Positions 31,178 to 41,977 of a stretch of DNA of 64,000 nt are shown in pieces. Position 1 is the first letter of the stretch. The number at the start of each line of letters is the position of its first letter. The stretch spans positions 3,286,001-3,350,000 of the forward strand of contig OX442315.1 of the NCBI GenBank assembly GCA_949358305.1, in the 5' to 3' direction. Position numbers and translations under genes: made by a program. The notes under the pieces are model-generated. The model was not told the origin of the DNA. It was given only the letters and a program-made list of their open reading frames with translations, and ran no database searches. Source of the DNA: Strigamia acuminata. Taxonomy: Eukaryota; Arthropoda; Chilopoda; Geophilomorpha; Linotaeniidae.

Positions 31178-33943
31178 ATGGCATTACGTAGAACATGGGG
31201 ACCATTAGACCCCGCTTGCATCGCTCGTGGCGGGATATTTCGAGGCGCGCTGCCCGAATTTTACCGACGATGTTTCGGCGAGGACGCCGACCCTTGGCGC
31301 CTGCGAATACTACATTCCCGATGCATCGCCCGACGTTGGGTACGAGACTGCACGCTCCTGGACACGTTCCCGGAGGGGATGCGCGAAGGCATCGCCACAG
31401 AGTTAGCTCGTGACGATGACCCGAAATCGCCAATTTTCCACCCCGGATTGTCAAGTCAGTACACTGGCAACCCGGCGGAGGAACACGTGCTGCATGCGTG
31501 GCGAGCAGCCGAGACAGAAGAGGCCCGTGAGGCCATCTATCAGCAGTATAGGCAACAGCTGGTGGATACCGCTACGGCAGTGGCCGAGCGCATCCTCCAA
31601 AACGAGGGGATGACCGCGGATGATATTCATCTGTGGTTTGAGAGACTGCGATTGGGGGAGAGTACGCCCCAGTGGAGACCTCGGATGGGAATTTTAACGT
31701 CCCAAGCCGAGATGTGGCAGCTCCACCACCTGGGGATTTTGGGGCCCAAGAGCAGCTACCCGCGGAAGCGCAAGCGCTCCAAAGGCGCCGGGAACAGCCA
31801 GTCGCGTTCCCCGGTGACAACCAAGAAGCAGCGTGTCACTCAAAACACGACTGAAGGCAACGAAGCTGGGCCATCCACTAGTACGGTGCGTGACCCTTCG
31901 CAGTATTCCCGACCGCGAATTTTCGTAAACCGTCAGATTAAAGACGGTAAGGAGTGCAAGGAGGTTTGGATGTCTGGTGACGAAGAGCGAGTCTCTCGTC
32001 CCAGCACTTCTAGACGTCCGCTGACTCATCGCGAGCAGCGGAAAAGAGATCGCAAGGAGCGATACTTCGCGAGGTGCGAAGCTCGGGGCCGTCCCATCCC
32101 CGAACCCGCCTACATCTCCAAGAGAGCGGGTCGACGAAGTGGTAGCCAGTCAGGTGAGCGAAACGTCCCAGCGGCAGATACGCGGGACCTTCGCGAGATT
32201 CTGACTCAGATGAAGCGGACGAAACTGACACGTTTCGATCCCGCGATGAAACACGCCAGGAAGATGGGTGTTGTCACCGACGGAATGGTGACCCCACACG
32301 AGGTGGCAAGGTGGCTCGCAGACTACATAAATTCGCGACCGCGACCCGAGGGCATGCCAACCGCCATCGTGCAGCCCTCAAGCTCCGAACAACATCTCCC
32401 GGCGCCCCAAGTCGCAATGACTGGGGTGCAGACGACGGAGACGCCACCACCGCCGACGCAGCCACCACCACCGCTGCCGACGCCAACGCTGCCGACCAAG
32501 ACGCAGCCGCCTCCGAACCTGCCGCCGCCGTCGTTGCTGAATTCGAGCGATCCGCCGGATTTACCCACCGACCGCTCAGTCCTTCTCCCCGCTGGACAGA
32601 GCATTATGCAGGAATGTCGAGCCAATTTGACCGACATTTACAGGCCGAGCCGACCCCGACCCGGTTCCTCGGCCCTGTTCTTCGAGAGGCGAGACGAAGA
32701 AGCGCGACTCGCGAGAGAAGCCGCCAACCTGACTATCTCCGAGCTCTCAGCGTTTCGCTTCGTGATGGAAGACCCAAGAGTCTCCACGCCCGCCTTGCGA
32801 GGTGTGGATCAAACACAGCGATATTTTATCGAATGGGCAATCGCGATGATGAGTAAGCTCTCGCGTGCCTTCACTGCGGATTCAGAGCGATCGAATCCAG
32901 TGAATCGTCGCAGCCTACAGTTATCATTGACCAAGGTCATGATGCAGCTGCTAACCCCAGCACTCTTCGGAGAAGGGCGTCAGTCGATGGCCGCATGGTC
33001 TGTCGTGGACAGAGAGGGTGTACAGGTTCCCCGTGCACTCCTCGCAGAGTGGAGCTCCATTCTGCCCGACCCTGTGTTGACTCGCTACGAGCTAACCAGG
33101 GATGTGGTAAACCCAGAATTTGAAGGGTACAAGTTGCGAAGCACGGCGTTTCGTTACACCTCCGCCACCTGGACAGCGGCGCCTACCCAACAACTGCGCG
33201 CCTTGACCACCCAGACGGAAGAATCGGCAGAGGATGTAGACATGGTGATCTCGCCGACGAGTGGAGTTCCGATTCCGCCACCGATGCCTGCGGAGATATC
33301 CCCGCAAGGACCCGCCCTGTTCGAAGTGGCGGGTAAACCAAAGCGCTTGCTGTGCCGAACGCCACCCGTCAGGTCCGTCGAGCAAACGAAGCCGACACCG
33401 CCCGGGACCCCACCGGCCCGAGCGGCGACAACAACGCAAGCAGTGATTCCCGCGGCCACCCAGAAGCCGAAGCCGGCACCGCCTCCACCAGACTATTATG
33501 GGCGAATCATCGACGAGTTTCCCCATCTTTCGATGACGACGGCGACCAGGAGGTTTATCCTCGCGCAGCGGGACAAAGGCAAATCGGTCTTCATCTGGCT
33601 TAACAACCAGATCCGGAAGACTAAAGACCTCATCTTCCACCAGAGGTTGCTGAGAGCCCACCGTGCGCCAGTGACGCCAGCGGAAGCCAATGCCATCCGG
33701 CATACGAACACCGGCTTCTCCGCCTACATCCCGAGCGTTTGGTTACACGAGAGGACGCGTGCCCCGCATGAGCCAGTTGACGGCCATGCATTATGTTTCA
33801 TTACGGAGCATGAGGACCCTCGTGATCGGTCCTCGGCGCTAGTAGGCGATCTACCCGCGCCACCCGGCACTCAACCGCCTGTCCCTGGAGTGAGTTACGC
33901 CCAGGTGACGGACTCAGTGTCGGGTTCCCCAGAAAAGAAGTGA
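31178..33943 (+). CDS. GypC third ORF (921 aa), unknown, env position
   Basis: I do not recognise the family. The first ATG is at 31178, immediately after a strong splice acceptor; the open frame starts slightly upstream without an ATG. N-terminal 150 residues: compact and mixed-charge, with many Arg, Trp and Cys (RRCFGEDADPWRLR). Middle: basic (PRKRKRSK), then a Pro/Thr-rich linker with poly-Pro near 32445-32560. C-terminal third: helical segments (ERRDEEARLAREAANL, RYFIEWAIAMMSKL) and a final domain around YYGRIIDEFPHLS and FIWLNNQIRKTKDL. I see no signal peptide, furin-like site or membrane span, so it is unlikely to be an envelope protein. The basic patches suggest nuclear or RNA binding, which is inference. 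Confidence 0.8.
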   Translation: MALRRTWGPLDPACIARGGIFRGALPEFYRRCFGEDADPWRLRILHSRCIARRWVRDCTLLDTFPEGMREGIATELARDDDPKSPIFHPGLSSQYTGNPAEEHVLHAWRAAETEEAREAIYQQYRQQLVDTATAVAERILQNEGMTADDIHLWFERLRLGESTPQWRPRMGILTSQAEMWQLHHLGILGPKSSYPRKRKRSKGAGNSQSRSPVTTKKQRVTQNTTEGNEAGPSTSTVRDPSQYSRPRIFVNRQIKDGKECKEVWMSGDEERVSRPSTSRRPLTHREQRKRDRKERYFARCEARGRPIPEPAYISKRAGRRSGSQSGERNVPAADTRDLREILTQMKRTKLTRFDPAMKHARKMGVVTDGMVTPHEVARWLADYINSRPRPEGMPTAIVQPSSSEQHLPAPQVAMTGVQTTETPPPPTQPPPPLPTPTLPTKTQPPPNLPPPSLLNSSDPPDLPTDRSVLLPAGQSIMQECRANLTDIYRPSRPRPGSSALFFERRDEEARLAREAANLTISELSAFRFVMEDPRVSTPALRGVDQTQRYFIEWAIAMMSKLSRAFTADSERSNPVNRRSLQLSLTKVMMQLLTPALFGEGRQSMAAWSVVDREGVQVPRALLAEWSSILPDPVLTRYELTRDVVNPEFEGYKLRSTAFRYTSATWTAAPTQQLRALTTQTEESAEDVDMVISPTSGVPIPPPMPAEISPQGPALFEVAGKPKRLLCRTPPVRSVEQTKPTPPGTPPARAATTTQAVIPAATQKPKPAPPPPDYYGRIIDEFPHLSMTTATRRFILAQRDKGKSVFIWLNNQIRKTKDLIFHQRLLRAHRAPVTPAEANAIRHTNTGFSAYIPSVWLHERTRAPHEPVDGHALCFITEHEDPRDRSSALVGDLPAPPGTQPPVPGVSYAQVTDSVSGSPEKK

Positions 33944-33968
33944 TCGCTCAGCCCCACGGTCTGAGCTC

Positions 33969-33979
33969 GGAGGGGGAAG
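33969..33979 (+). other. GypC polypurine tract
   Basis: GGAGGGGGAAG directly precedes the 3' LTR. Confidence 0.85.
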
Positions 33980-34994
33980 TGTGGTGACCCGACTGGACCG
34001 GGGTCAACGAAGAGTTTCTCTCGTGACCTCGTTTCGGGTGTAAGGGGAGCCGCAAGCGCGTCTCCCTTCCCTCAGTGCATTGACATCTAGTCAATGGACA
34101 GGCGTCTGCCCTGAGGGAGTGGGGATGGCTCGTCCACCCCACCATTGGGTGATTCCGGTCACCTGTCAACCCCGCTTTGTGCAAAGGAATGTGCCTTGCA
34201 CTGAGCGGGCAGAACCAACACAACCATCAAACGAGAAACACACGTAAAACCCGTCGTCCTACAAGATCAGGCCCAAGTAAATATACTGGGATTGACCAAG
34301 GACAAAGGACAATTTACCGTGAGTACGTTTGGTCAGTGTCAAACTCCGCAGAGTAACCTGCGAGATAAGATTACCACACTATTTTAGCACACCAGCTAGA
34401 AATAGTAAAAACCACTCCAGTTTAGCGAGTTGTGCAGACAAACGGTCGCACAAGCCTAAACTGCAGTAAAACCACGACGAGCGTTCCCGCCGCTGTGTGA
34501 CCGCCGGGAGCCAGAAGAGTCCGCCGCTGTGTGATCGCCGGACACCACACAAAAACCTAGACAACAGACCGAAGTAAGCCTTTTAACTAAGCATTCACTC
34601 GCGCCTGACCAGCGTGAGCCCGAAGGACCAGCCAGAGACGAGCCGAGGACGCCATATTGCCCCGCCGGCCCAAGACGACATCACGTTGCCACAACGAGGA
34701 CGCCATCTTGGACACGAACGAGACAACAGACGACCTCGCCGATTCCAGCCAGCTTTCATCTTACCTTTACCTTTCCATTCCCAGCACCCATTCCGATTAA
34801 CCTTTTACTTACCTTTCATATATATATATAAGATATATCTGTACATTGTCCCACAGAATAAATCTATATTATATTTTACCTTTTATATCTGTGTAATCAT
34901 TTCTTTGGGTAAACCGCTTGAGCAAAGCGGTAGTGAGTTAGTCGAATTAAGTAATCAACCCACGAGTCAGCGAGAGCGAAGTAGGGGCGCGACA
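33980..34994 (+). repeat. GypC 3' LTR
   Basis: This 1015-bp partner of 21537-22553 differs from it by three substitutions that I could see and a 2-bp shorter TA run. The target duplicate TGTG follows. Confidence 0.93.
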
Positions 34995-34998
34995 TGTG

Positions 34999-36000
34999 TT
35001 GTACTACAAGCTGAAATAAAATCTTACTCGTCTAACACCAATTTCTTATTTTCGTTGAAAATAGCGATGGGAAATCGTTTGGTAAACGTTATTAGTAACG
35101 TTGGGCGCTCGTGGCTGTTTGTATGAAGGAAAAACCTGTCAATTTATGCATCGAAAAATCGAAATAACGACTCGAAAGTATTTGAATGAAGCGGAGAGAA
35201 AGATTGAAGCGGGTGGCAAAGACGTTTGGCGTCCGAGGGCTCGAGCGCCGCTGCGGTTTCGACCGTTGGGTCAAGTTACGTGCTTTAAGTGCCGTGTTAA
35301 AGGTCATTATGCCGATAAATGTCCGAATGGTCAGTGGTGTTTGTAGGAATTTCATTCTGCGTTGACGAAATTGGCACCGTGTTTGTTTGTTTGCATTAAT
35401 TGATTGACATTCCGTTGTCATATGTACCGTCACTAGGTGAACTTTGTTTAGAAAATTACACAACACAATTCATTTCATCTCGTCTGTTATCACTGACAGT
35501 TTGATACTGATAGTCGTCATCATCTTTTTATTAATGGGATATTGTAGTGAGTTTATTATTATTACTATTATTATTTTTAACAATGTCTTCACCAAATATA
35601 TTACAACAGTGAATGTCATTAATTGTTCAGTAAATATCATTTCTGAATACAAAAAAAGTTTTGTAAAGACTAAAATATTTGTCAGCTAAATATACACCCG
35701 GGCATGAACGTTTTCAATAAAAAATAATTGGATTTGGTTAAATGAGAGCCAAAATACGCGAAAAAATTTTAATCGGTTTTTGGTTCAATATTAAGGAGTG
35801 TGCTTTTGATAATGATGTGTTGTTATTATAAACGTGTTAAGGTCCAAAAGGATCAATAGACATTTCCCTTCTTCCGTTGTCATATGTACTGTCACCATGT
35901 ACACTTTGTTTACAAAATTGTAAAGCAGAGTTTATTTTATCTCGACAGTTGTGACTGTACTTTTGGAGTTTGGAGGTAACGTTGAGAAGTCGTCCTTTTC
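34999..36000 (+). pseudogene. Zinc-knuckle fragment, probable old gag or host-exon remnant, and flanking AT-rich DNA
   Basis: The frame at about 35086-35346 encodes GCLYEGKTCQFMHR followed by a CCHC knuckle, CFKCRVKGHYADKC, near 35280-35322, and then a stop. It has no ATG of its own near the start and no flanking domains, so I read it as a fragment. It could be the end of an old gag or a lone exon of a CCHC/CCCH zinc-finger gene. The rest of the stretch to 36000 shows no gene. Confidence 0.45.
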
Positions 36001-36029
36001 TTTCTAATGATGACATATTCTGGTGAGTT

Positions 36030-36172
36030 GTTTATTATTATTATTCTTATTGTTATAATTATTATTCTTATTCTTATTATTATTATTATTATTATTATTG
36101 TTATTATTATTATTCTTATTGTTATTATTATTATTATCCTTATTGTTATTATTATTATTAACGAGAATGGTG
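36030..36172. repeat. TTA/TTC trinucleotide microsatellite
   Basis: This is an imperfect (TTA)n array with interspersed CTT and GTT units. Read on the minus strand it gives an artificial Asn/Lys run, which is not a gene. Confidence 0.9.
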
Positions 36173-36640
36173 AGTGCAGTTAAATAAACCACATTGTGTG
36201 CACCAAATACAAGTAGATTACAGTATTGAATGTAATTAATTGTGTATACACAATTTAAAGTGGGGTCTTGGTGGGGTCGTGGAATGTAATGATGATAAGA
36301 ATGAAATTTCTGCGTACATAAAAAGTCGTTCTGTATAGACTAGAACATTTGCCAGCTAAATATACATTTTTTTGGCCACCCGGCCACTCTATTTTTTATG
36401 AAAAATAATTATTCAACCCATCAGATTCAGTTAAATGAGAAGCAAAACATGTGCGCAAATTGTTTGATTGATTTTTGGTTCAATGTTAAAGTGGTGACAA
36501 GTGGCCACGTATTAAGGTCAAAAAGGATGAATAGACATTTCTTTTCTTCACGACTGCATGCTTTTATTTTATTTTTTTGATTTAATTTTCAAATCAAATT
36601 TTATTCATTTACATTTGTAAATTTGTTTTATTGCAGTCCA

Positions 36641-36835
36641 AAACTCTATTCCGAAAAGTACTTGAAATACTCCCATTAGTTGGGAATAGTTTGTCAGCAG
36701 CCATTTTGTGTATTTGTTGTGTGTTTGCATAGTGACGCACCAGGAGTGGTTGACTCAGTTATGTGATTGTAGTCATCCGCAATGTGAATCTCCCAACCAA
36801 TGGGAGTATTTCAAGTACTTTTCGGAATAGAGTTT
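36641..36835. mobile_element. 195-bp MITE with about 45-bp terminal inverted repeats
   Basis: The left end AAACTCTATTCCGAAAAG (continuing to about 36687) reappears inverted at 36791-36835, ending CGGAATAGAGTTT. Only a few mismatches are visible in the arms. The centre has no ORF. I could not define a convincing target duplication, so the superfamily is unassigned. Confidence 0.75.
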
Positions 36836-37007
36836 AGTGACTTTTTGTCACTATTCTTGTCACTTTTAGTCACTATTACTAACACTTATACCATTTATTT
36901 TAGCATTGATTTGAACATTAGTTCAAGTCTAATAGGCTAATAGTTAATATTATCACAAGAGGTAGAATCGTCACAGCGGTAACAGACTTAGTGAATTAAT
37001 AGGACTA

Positions 37008-39400
37008 ATGGCTAGCCCACCAGCACACCGTATTTGCGTATTGACGCAAACTCAAGGGAAAAACGAAAAAAAACAAACACACCCATGTTGGCGAACTAAA
37101 CCGTACAAAATTGCATTTCAAGCAATTCGTCTTAGCTTGTGTTGTCTCTCCGTTCTCGTGTGCGTCTGGCAAGTGTCAAACTGTTTAAATCGCTATTTGC
37201 TGCAGCCAATCAGCACTATTGTTGTCATGGAATACAATATTGATAATTACACTTTTCCCACAATCGTCGTTTGTCCCAATGAGTTTATCATCAAGACCAT
37301 TCAGGAATTAAAAATGGGAAAATCCAACTTATCCTTTGATTTCGAATCCTGGAATAAAAACGATTTGGATGGCTCGATGATTGGGCATAAGGTATTCGAG
37401 TCTCGTGCCGTAAAACGATACATAATATTGTAATACATTTCAGTGCTCCGAAGCAATTAACATCAAATGTGTTGAAGGCAAGGTACTGGGAGTTCCCATC
37501 GACTTGGTGGAAGGTCATTGCTACAAATACGTTAATGGTAGGATTAAATTTGAAAAAAAATGTTGACAAATGTGAATTGTAGATTTGTTTTAACCGTTTA
37601 GATAATGTTTATCGTTTTACCGGAACTGATTATTGGCAGTCGTACTTAGTTTTTCCAAAGATGAACGACTCAGCATCGGCTCAGGTTAGTTTGTGATTTG
37701 AAGAAATAGATTTTGATGCGGTTTGTCAAATGTTTATTTTTCCAGATATTTCTTTCATCCAAAGTGGTGTACGAATACAATCTGCAAAATATGAAACTTG
37801 GTCGGCAAATGTTGAATTCCCTTTTTTTCAGAATTACTGAGGTAAATCTTATAGCACATTGACATTAGCAAAATGTTTTCATGTCTAGAGTTATAGAAAG
37901 CAATAATAATAATAAAGTGGAAGTCAGAATTCAGAATTCTTTACAGTGAAGCGAGTGTGTTTGATACAAGTGAGAGTGCTGTACAGAGAAGTTAGTGTGC
38001 TTTACAGAGAAGTGAGTGTTTTACAGAGAAGTGAGATTGTTTTTCAGAGAAGTGAAAGTGTTTTACAGAGAAGTGAAAGTGCTTTACAGAAAAGTCAGAG
38101 TGCTTTCAATTGACAAATCCAAAACTCATGATATTTGCAAAACATTTAATCCACAAATTTCTGCATAGGCAGTTGCTTAAATTAAATGCAATATTTTACT
38201 CAGTTTCAGAATATCAATACAAATCGCAATCCGTGCTGGTCCGAAGACAATGTCACTAATTGCATGAATTTATGCATGGATAATATACTTTTTCACACAA
38301 ATATGACTTGCGTGGTATGATAAGTTTATAGTACAGAGAGAGAAACCTGATGCCTTTGAAACCCTCTAACTAATTCAAATTATCATTTGAAATGCCATTT
38401 TTATATCTGGAAAACTATTTCATTTGGGTGCTCCCCTTGTGAGCTAGAATGACCTCAATATTTTTGTCTTTAGCCACTATTTTGACTAGAGTAGTCATTT
38501 TTGGGGAAAGCAATGCAAGCACTTCCACCAACGCCTTTTCAGTGGTCACGAAGCAATATACAAAGCAAGGAACGCATGTGAGTGATATAATTTTCCAGAC
38601 AAAAAAATGGCTTTTTTTAGTTTTAAAAAAAAATGTTAATTATTAGCTACAGTGTAATCACATTTTCAAAATCATGAAGTCTCTCTGGATCACCTTGTAT
38701 GAGCAAAGTATATACCAGGTGGTCCAAATAAAATTTTCCTTGACAATGCAAGGATGGTCACTAAGGATGTCTCAAAAATGTATATATAAGATATTGCCAT
38801 TTTTACCGATCTTTCGTTTTGATTATCCAAGCTTTCGTTTTCGAGATATTTGCATTCCTAATCAATTTTTGTCCCAATTCGCCGATTAAAGTATATTTAA
38901 TTGAACAATGTACACATTTTTTCGAGACACCGTGTATTGTCGGTCCGGTTTTATTTGGTCCACGGGTATAATTTTTTAATATTTAAAAACGAAATTTAAA
39001 AATAATCATTGTGTGGCTTCCGTAGTTACCTTTCATGAAGGCAGAACTTCCTTTTTGTTCAACTTGGGAGGAAGTTTCTAATTTTTACGACCAAATCTTG
39101 AATGAGGCGTACATGGAACGCCATGCGTGCAAATGCAGACGGCCATGCAATTCAGCCACTTATACGACAGTGGTGCAGGGAAGTTCAGATTTTAAAACAA
39201 CTGAAAAAACACTCTACATTTTCATTATAACTCCAAAAACAGCTGTAATTGAAGTTTTGTCTTATCCTTTTTCTTCACTCATGGCTGACGTATTGAGCAA
39301 TGTGGGTTTTTTCATTGGCATCTCAATGCTGAGTATATTCGATTTTGTTTTGAAAACTGTAAAAGAAATTGTATTGCGCATTAAAAGGATGAAAATATGA
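37008..39400 (+). CDS. DEG/ENaC gene B: single-unit channel (378 aa, 6 exons)
   Basis: Proposed exons: 37008-37391, 37444-37537, 37602-37684, 37746-37841, 38210-38314, 39026-39400. All introns are GT-AG. The total is 1137 nt, 379 codons including stop. TM1 is at about residues 39-60, followed by FPTIVVCP; a conserved GHCYKYVN segment (family G-x-C-Y); a Cys-rich stretch (CWSEDNVTNCMNLC); LPFM and the CKCRRPC pair; and TM2 at about 342-366 with filter-like GIS at 352-354. It acts as a plasma-membrane cation channel subunit by family membership. The ectodomain is shorter than in most DEG/ENaC proteins (total length usually 450 or more), so either domains are reduced or an exon was missed. Intron 4 carries a 21-bp minisatellite and intron 5 a MITE. 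It runs opposite to genes A and C. Confidence 0.78.
37944..38105 (+). repeat. Minisatellite of about 21 bp units in intron 4 of gene B
   Basis: Roughly eight imperfect units of the form GTGCTTTACAGAGAAGTGAGA are in tandem. Confidence 0.85.
38711..38970. mobile_element. About 260-bp TIR element (MITE-like) in intron 5 of gene B
   Basis: The left end TATACCAGGTGGTCCAAATA and right end TTTTATTTGGTCCACGGG with TATA are imperfect inverted repeats (13 of 14 in the core). The TA at the borders would fit a Tc1/mariner-type target. No transposase ORF. Confidence 0.6.
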
Positions 39401-39782
39401 TTTGAAATAAATAAAAAATGTGTCTACATGTTGGAAAACGTTAGAAGGGATTCGTCACGATTGTTTTTGATTCAAGCGGTTTATTTCATCCGCACGTATC
39501 ACACGACCTGCACGCGTTGCTGGTCCCATATCACGTTCTGTGGTTGCGAGATTACAATATCACTCCCCCTGGCGGTAGAGACCCTCAGACGGGATTTTAC
39601 AACATTGGAGCCACACACCTTCTTCACCTGATCAATACATACAATCAAAAATTTCCCAAATTGTAATCTCAAAAATTTCGCAACATCAATAAAATACATT
39701 CATAAAATTAACAATGAAATTAATTATTAAAATAAACACACAGTTTCAAAACAATACACTTTAACTATTAATCCAATCCACT
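39401..39782 (-). repeat. Copia-like solo LTR remnant (39429-39604) and flank
   Basis: On the minus strand 39604-39429 starts TGTTGTAAAATCCCG and ends CCAACA. It shares with the intact copia LTR the block around TGAGGGTCTC, ACCGC and AGGGGGAGT, plus an AATAAA. I could not find a matching target duplication, so the borders may be eroded. The rest of the interval is AT-rich without a gene. Confidence 0.55.
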
Positions 39783-40999
39783 TGTGGTGACCCAGTGGGA
39801 TAAATGTCCCCCCCCCAAAGCTGATATTTTCCCCCTGAGTCACTATGATAGACAGGTCGTTTCCCTTGCGTTGGCTCCACCTCCCCCTGAGCAGGTGTGG
39901 GCCCTGAGGGGAGTGAGGTGGCTGGTGGTCAGCCCCCATTGGCTGCCGCTGGCCCCTCATCCCACTGCATAAAAGGCGGAGTTTCCCGCCTAAAAGCACC
40001 AAGAACACCAAGAACACCAAGAACACAGCAAATACCTCACCGTAGGGCCAACTTCAAATATAAGTTACGATTGATCGAGGACCACTGTGTGAAAACTAGT
40101 GTTTTATTAAAATAATTGATTTTGATTTGTTATTGAATTTCTGTTAAATTGGTGTTGGGAATATTTGGATTTTTGTTATAATCTGTTTTTAATTGCCTTC
40201 TGCGAAATTTTGAAGGAAAAACCCGAGTTTTGTTGTTTCTAATTTTCACCAGATGTGGTGACGCTTTTGCATTGTTTTGGGTCTGTGACCTTTTTTTACT
40301 TTTTGTTCTCATTTTCCGAGAACTAATTATTTTTGTATGTTTTGTTCTTGTTTCCAAGAACCAATTATCTCATGTATTTTACATCGTTTTTCAACGAAAA
40401 TAAACCAGTACAACATTTTCACTTTACCCAAGCAGAGCTGCTCTTGCTGAGCAGTTAGAATTTATTTTGTATTCACACACTGAAAAAGAACTTAGAAATT
40501 TCCGAAACCTGAACCAACTGAATTTACATCAAAAAGAGAACTTTCAACATTTATAATTTGGGATTTTCACACACTGAGTAAAGTGCAACTATAACTCTCA
40601 CAAATTTACTTGAGAGCTATTCTGGCGAAAGCAAGCGAATAGCCCTTGTGAAATCACACCGAATAATCGCCCCCGACGATTATTCCACCTAGTCAGTGTC
40701 CGAGCGCTTTGTAAAGAATCCCCAGTTCCCAAACAAAGCTTCTGCGACGCTAAACATAACCCCTAGACAACAGGCCCGGATAGAAGACTCTTTGAGCATT
40801 CCATCGCATCCGTAACGACGAATCCGTGACGAATTAACGACAACTCGAGACGCCACCATTGTTCCTGCGACCACGCGGAACTGAGGACGCCATCTTGAGA
40901 AATCCTTTGTTCGACTCTGGCCAAGTCGACTCTAGAGATAATAATAGTTATTGTATTGTAAGGCATTAGCCACTTGAATAAATTACTTGTTCATTTACA
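39783..40999 (+). repeat. Solo LTR of a GypC-related element (1217 bp)
   Basis: It begins TGTGGTGACCC like the GypC LTR and ends TTTACA. The 4-bp target duplication CACT is at 39779-39782 and 41000-41003. Near the end it contains a block similar to GypC (CTAGACAACAG, then GAGGACGCCATCTTG, then GAATAAA). There is no internal region, so it arose by LTR-LTR recombination. Confidence 0.82.
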
Positions 41000-41003
41000 C
41001 ACT

Positions 41004-41977
41004 TTGCATATTTATTTGGGTATTGGGTATTGGGTATTGCGCGCATGCCATTTTCTATTTTTTATCATCCCTAGTTTAGTATTTATGATTCCACTGTATT
41101 TAACCCGAATAAATTTTTTCATTAATTACCATTGTACAGTACTCCTTTCTTTAACCTTAATTACCCCTAGACATTTTACAGGCCAGATAAAGTCCCAATG
41201 GCATTCAACCTGTGATTTGCATTGACTTATTTAGTGGGGTTGTTAAGTGCAAGACCCGGATTGCAGCAGCAGGAAGTGCTTCCTGCCTGCCTGTAAATGT
41301 GTTCAGAAGTAGGAAATGGTACACACGTGTTGGTCGAGTTTGTCTAACTGACTTTATTCAAGAGAAATACAAAATGGCCGAAGCCCAAAAGGATTAAAGT
41401 AGCAGCATGATTGGTTGGGCGAGGGGGGAGGGGGTGGTGGCGCCACCACAAGGCGAAGCCTAACACTGCCATAAGGGCTCAAAGCTAGTTTGCCCATGAC
41501 AACAACTTGTTATTAGAGCAAAAATAAAAACTTCAAATAGAAAACTCAAAATAAATCCTGGAAAATATTTCAAATGTCTCTAGTGACATACTGGTCACTA
41601 CAACAGTGTACACTGTAGAGTATACATAATAACTTAACCATAAATTTTCTGTCCTAGTATAGTGACATAATGTTGTATCAATATTCATTCAGCTTGAGAA
41701 ATAGTACTAACACACAAAATTTAAATAACATAAACAAGTTATATTTAATAAATCAATTGACACAGAATTTATGTGCAAATACAAATTTAGACATGTGTTT
41801 AAGCAATTTAAATGTGTAAATTAATGTTACATAACTTAGATAGATAGAGGTTTGTGTAAAAACAGCAAATACGTTGGCAATGTACCGTATTGCTTAAAAT
41901 ACTTATACATTGAAGTGTTGTTTACTCCAATGCACATCACATGTTGCTTGTTAATTATGACACTGGTCAATAATGTT
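41004..41977. other. Intergenic between solo LTR and gene C, with possible second solo LTR
   Basis: 41241-41465 begins TGTTAAGTGC and ends CCTAACA; on the minus strand it carries AATAAA and could be a 225-bp copia-type solo LTR, but its flanks do not match. A short GGGTATT triplication lies near 41020-41040. From about 41810 the sequence is similar to 16767 onward, the 3' flank of gene A. No gene seen. Confidence 0.4.

Larger units (their letters stand above)
21537..34994 (+). mobile_element. GypC: full-length Ty3/gypsy element with three ORFs
   Basis: LTRs at 21537-22553 (1017 bp) and 33980-34994 (1015 bp) begin TGTGGTGACCC and end CGCGACA. They differ by a 2-bp change in a TA run and about three substitutions. 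A 4-bp duplication, TGTG, is at 21533-21536 and 34995-34998. The interior has a tRNA-Pro-like primer site, gag, pol, a third ORF and a polypurine tract. Gag carries a frame lesion in this copy; pol and the third ORF are open. It lies between DEG/ENaC genes A and B. Confidence 0.93.

Noticed and set aside
36004-36192. Asn-rich ORF on the minus strand
   Set aside because: It is a direct translation of the TTA microsatellite.
41241-41465. 225-bp copia-type solo LTR
   Set aside because: The ends look right (TGTTA...TAACA), but I found no target duplication and no clear similarity to the copia LTR here. Mentioned only as a possibility.
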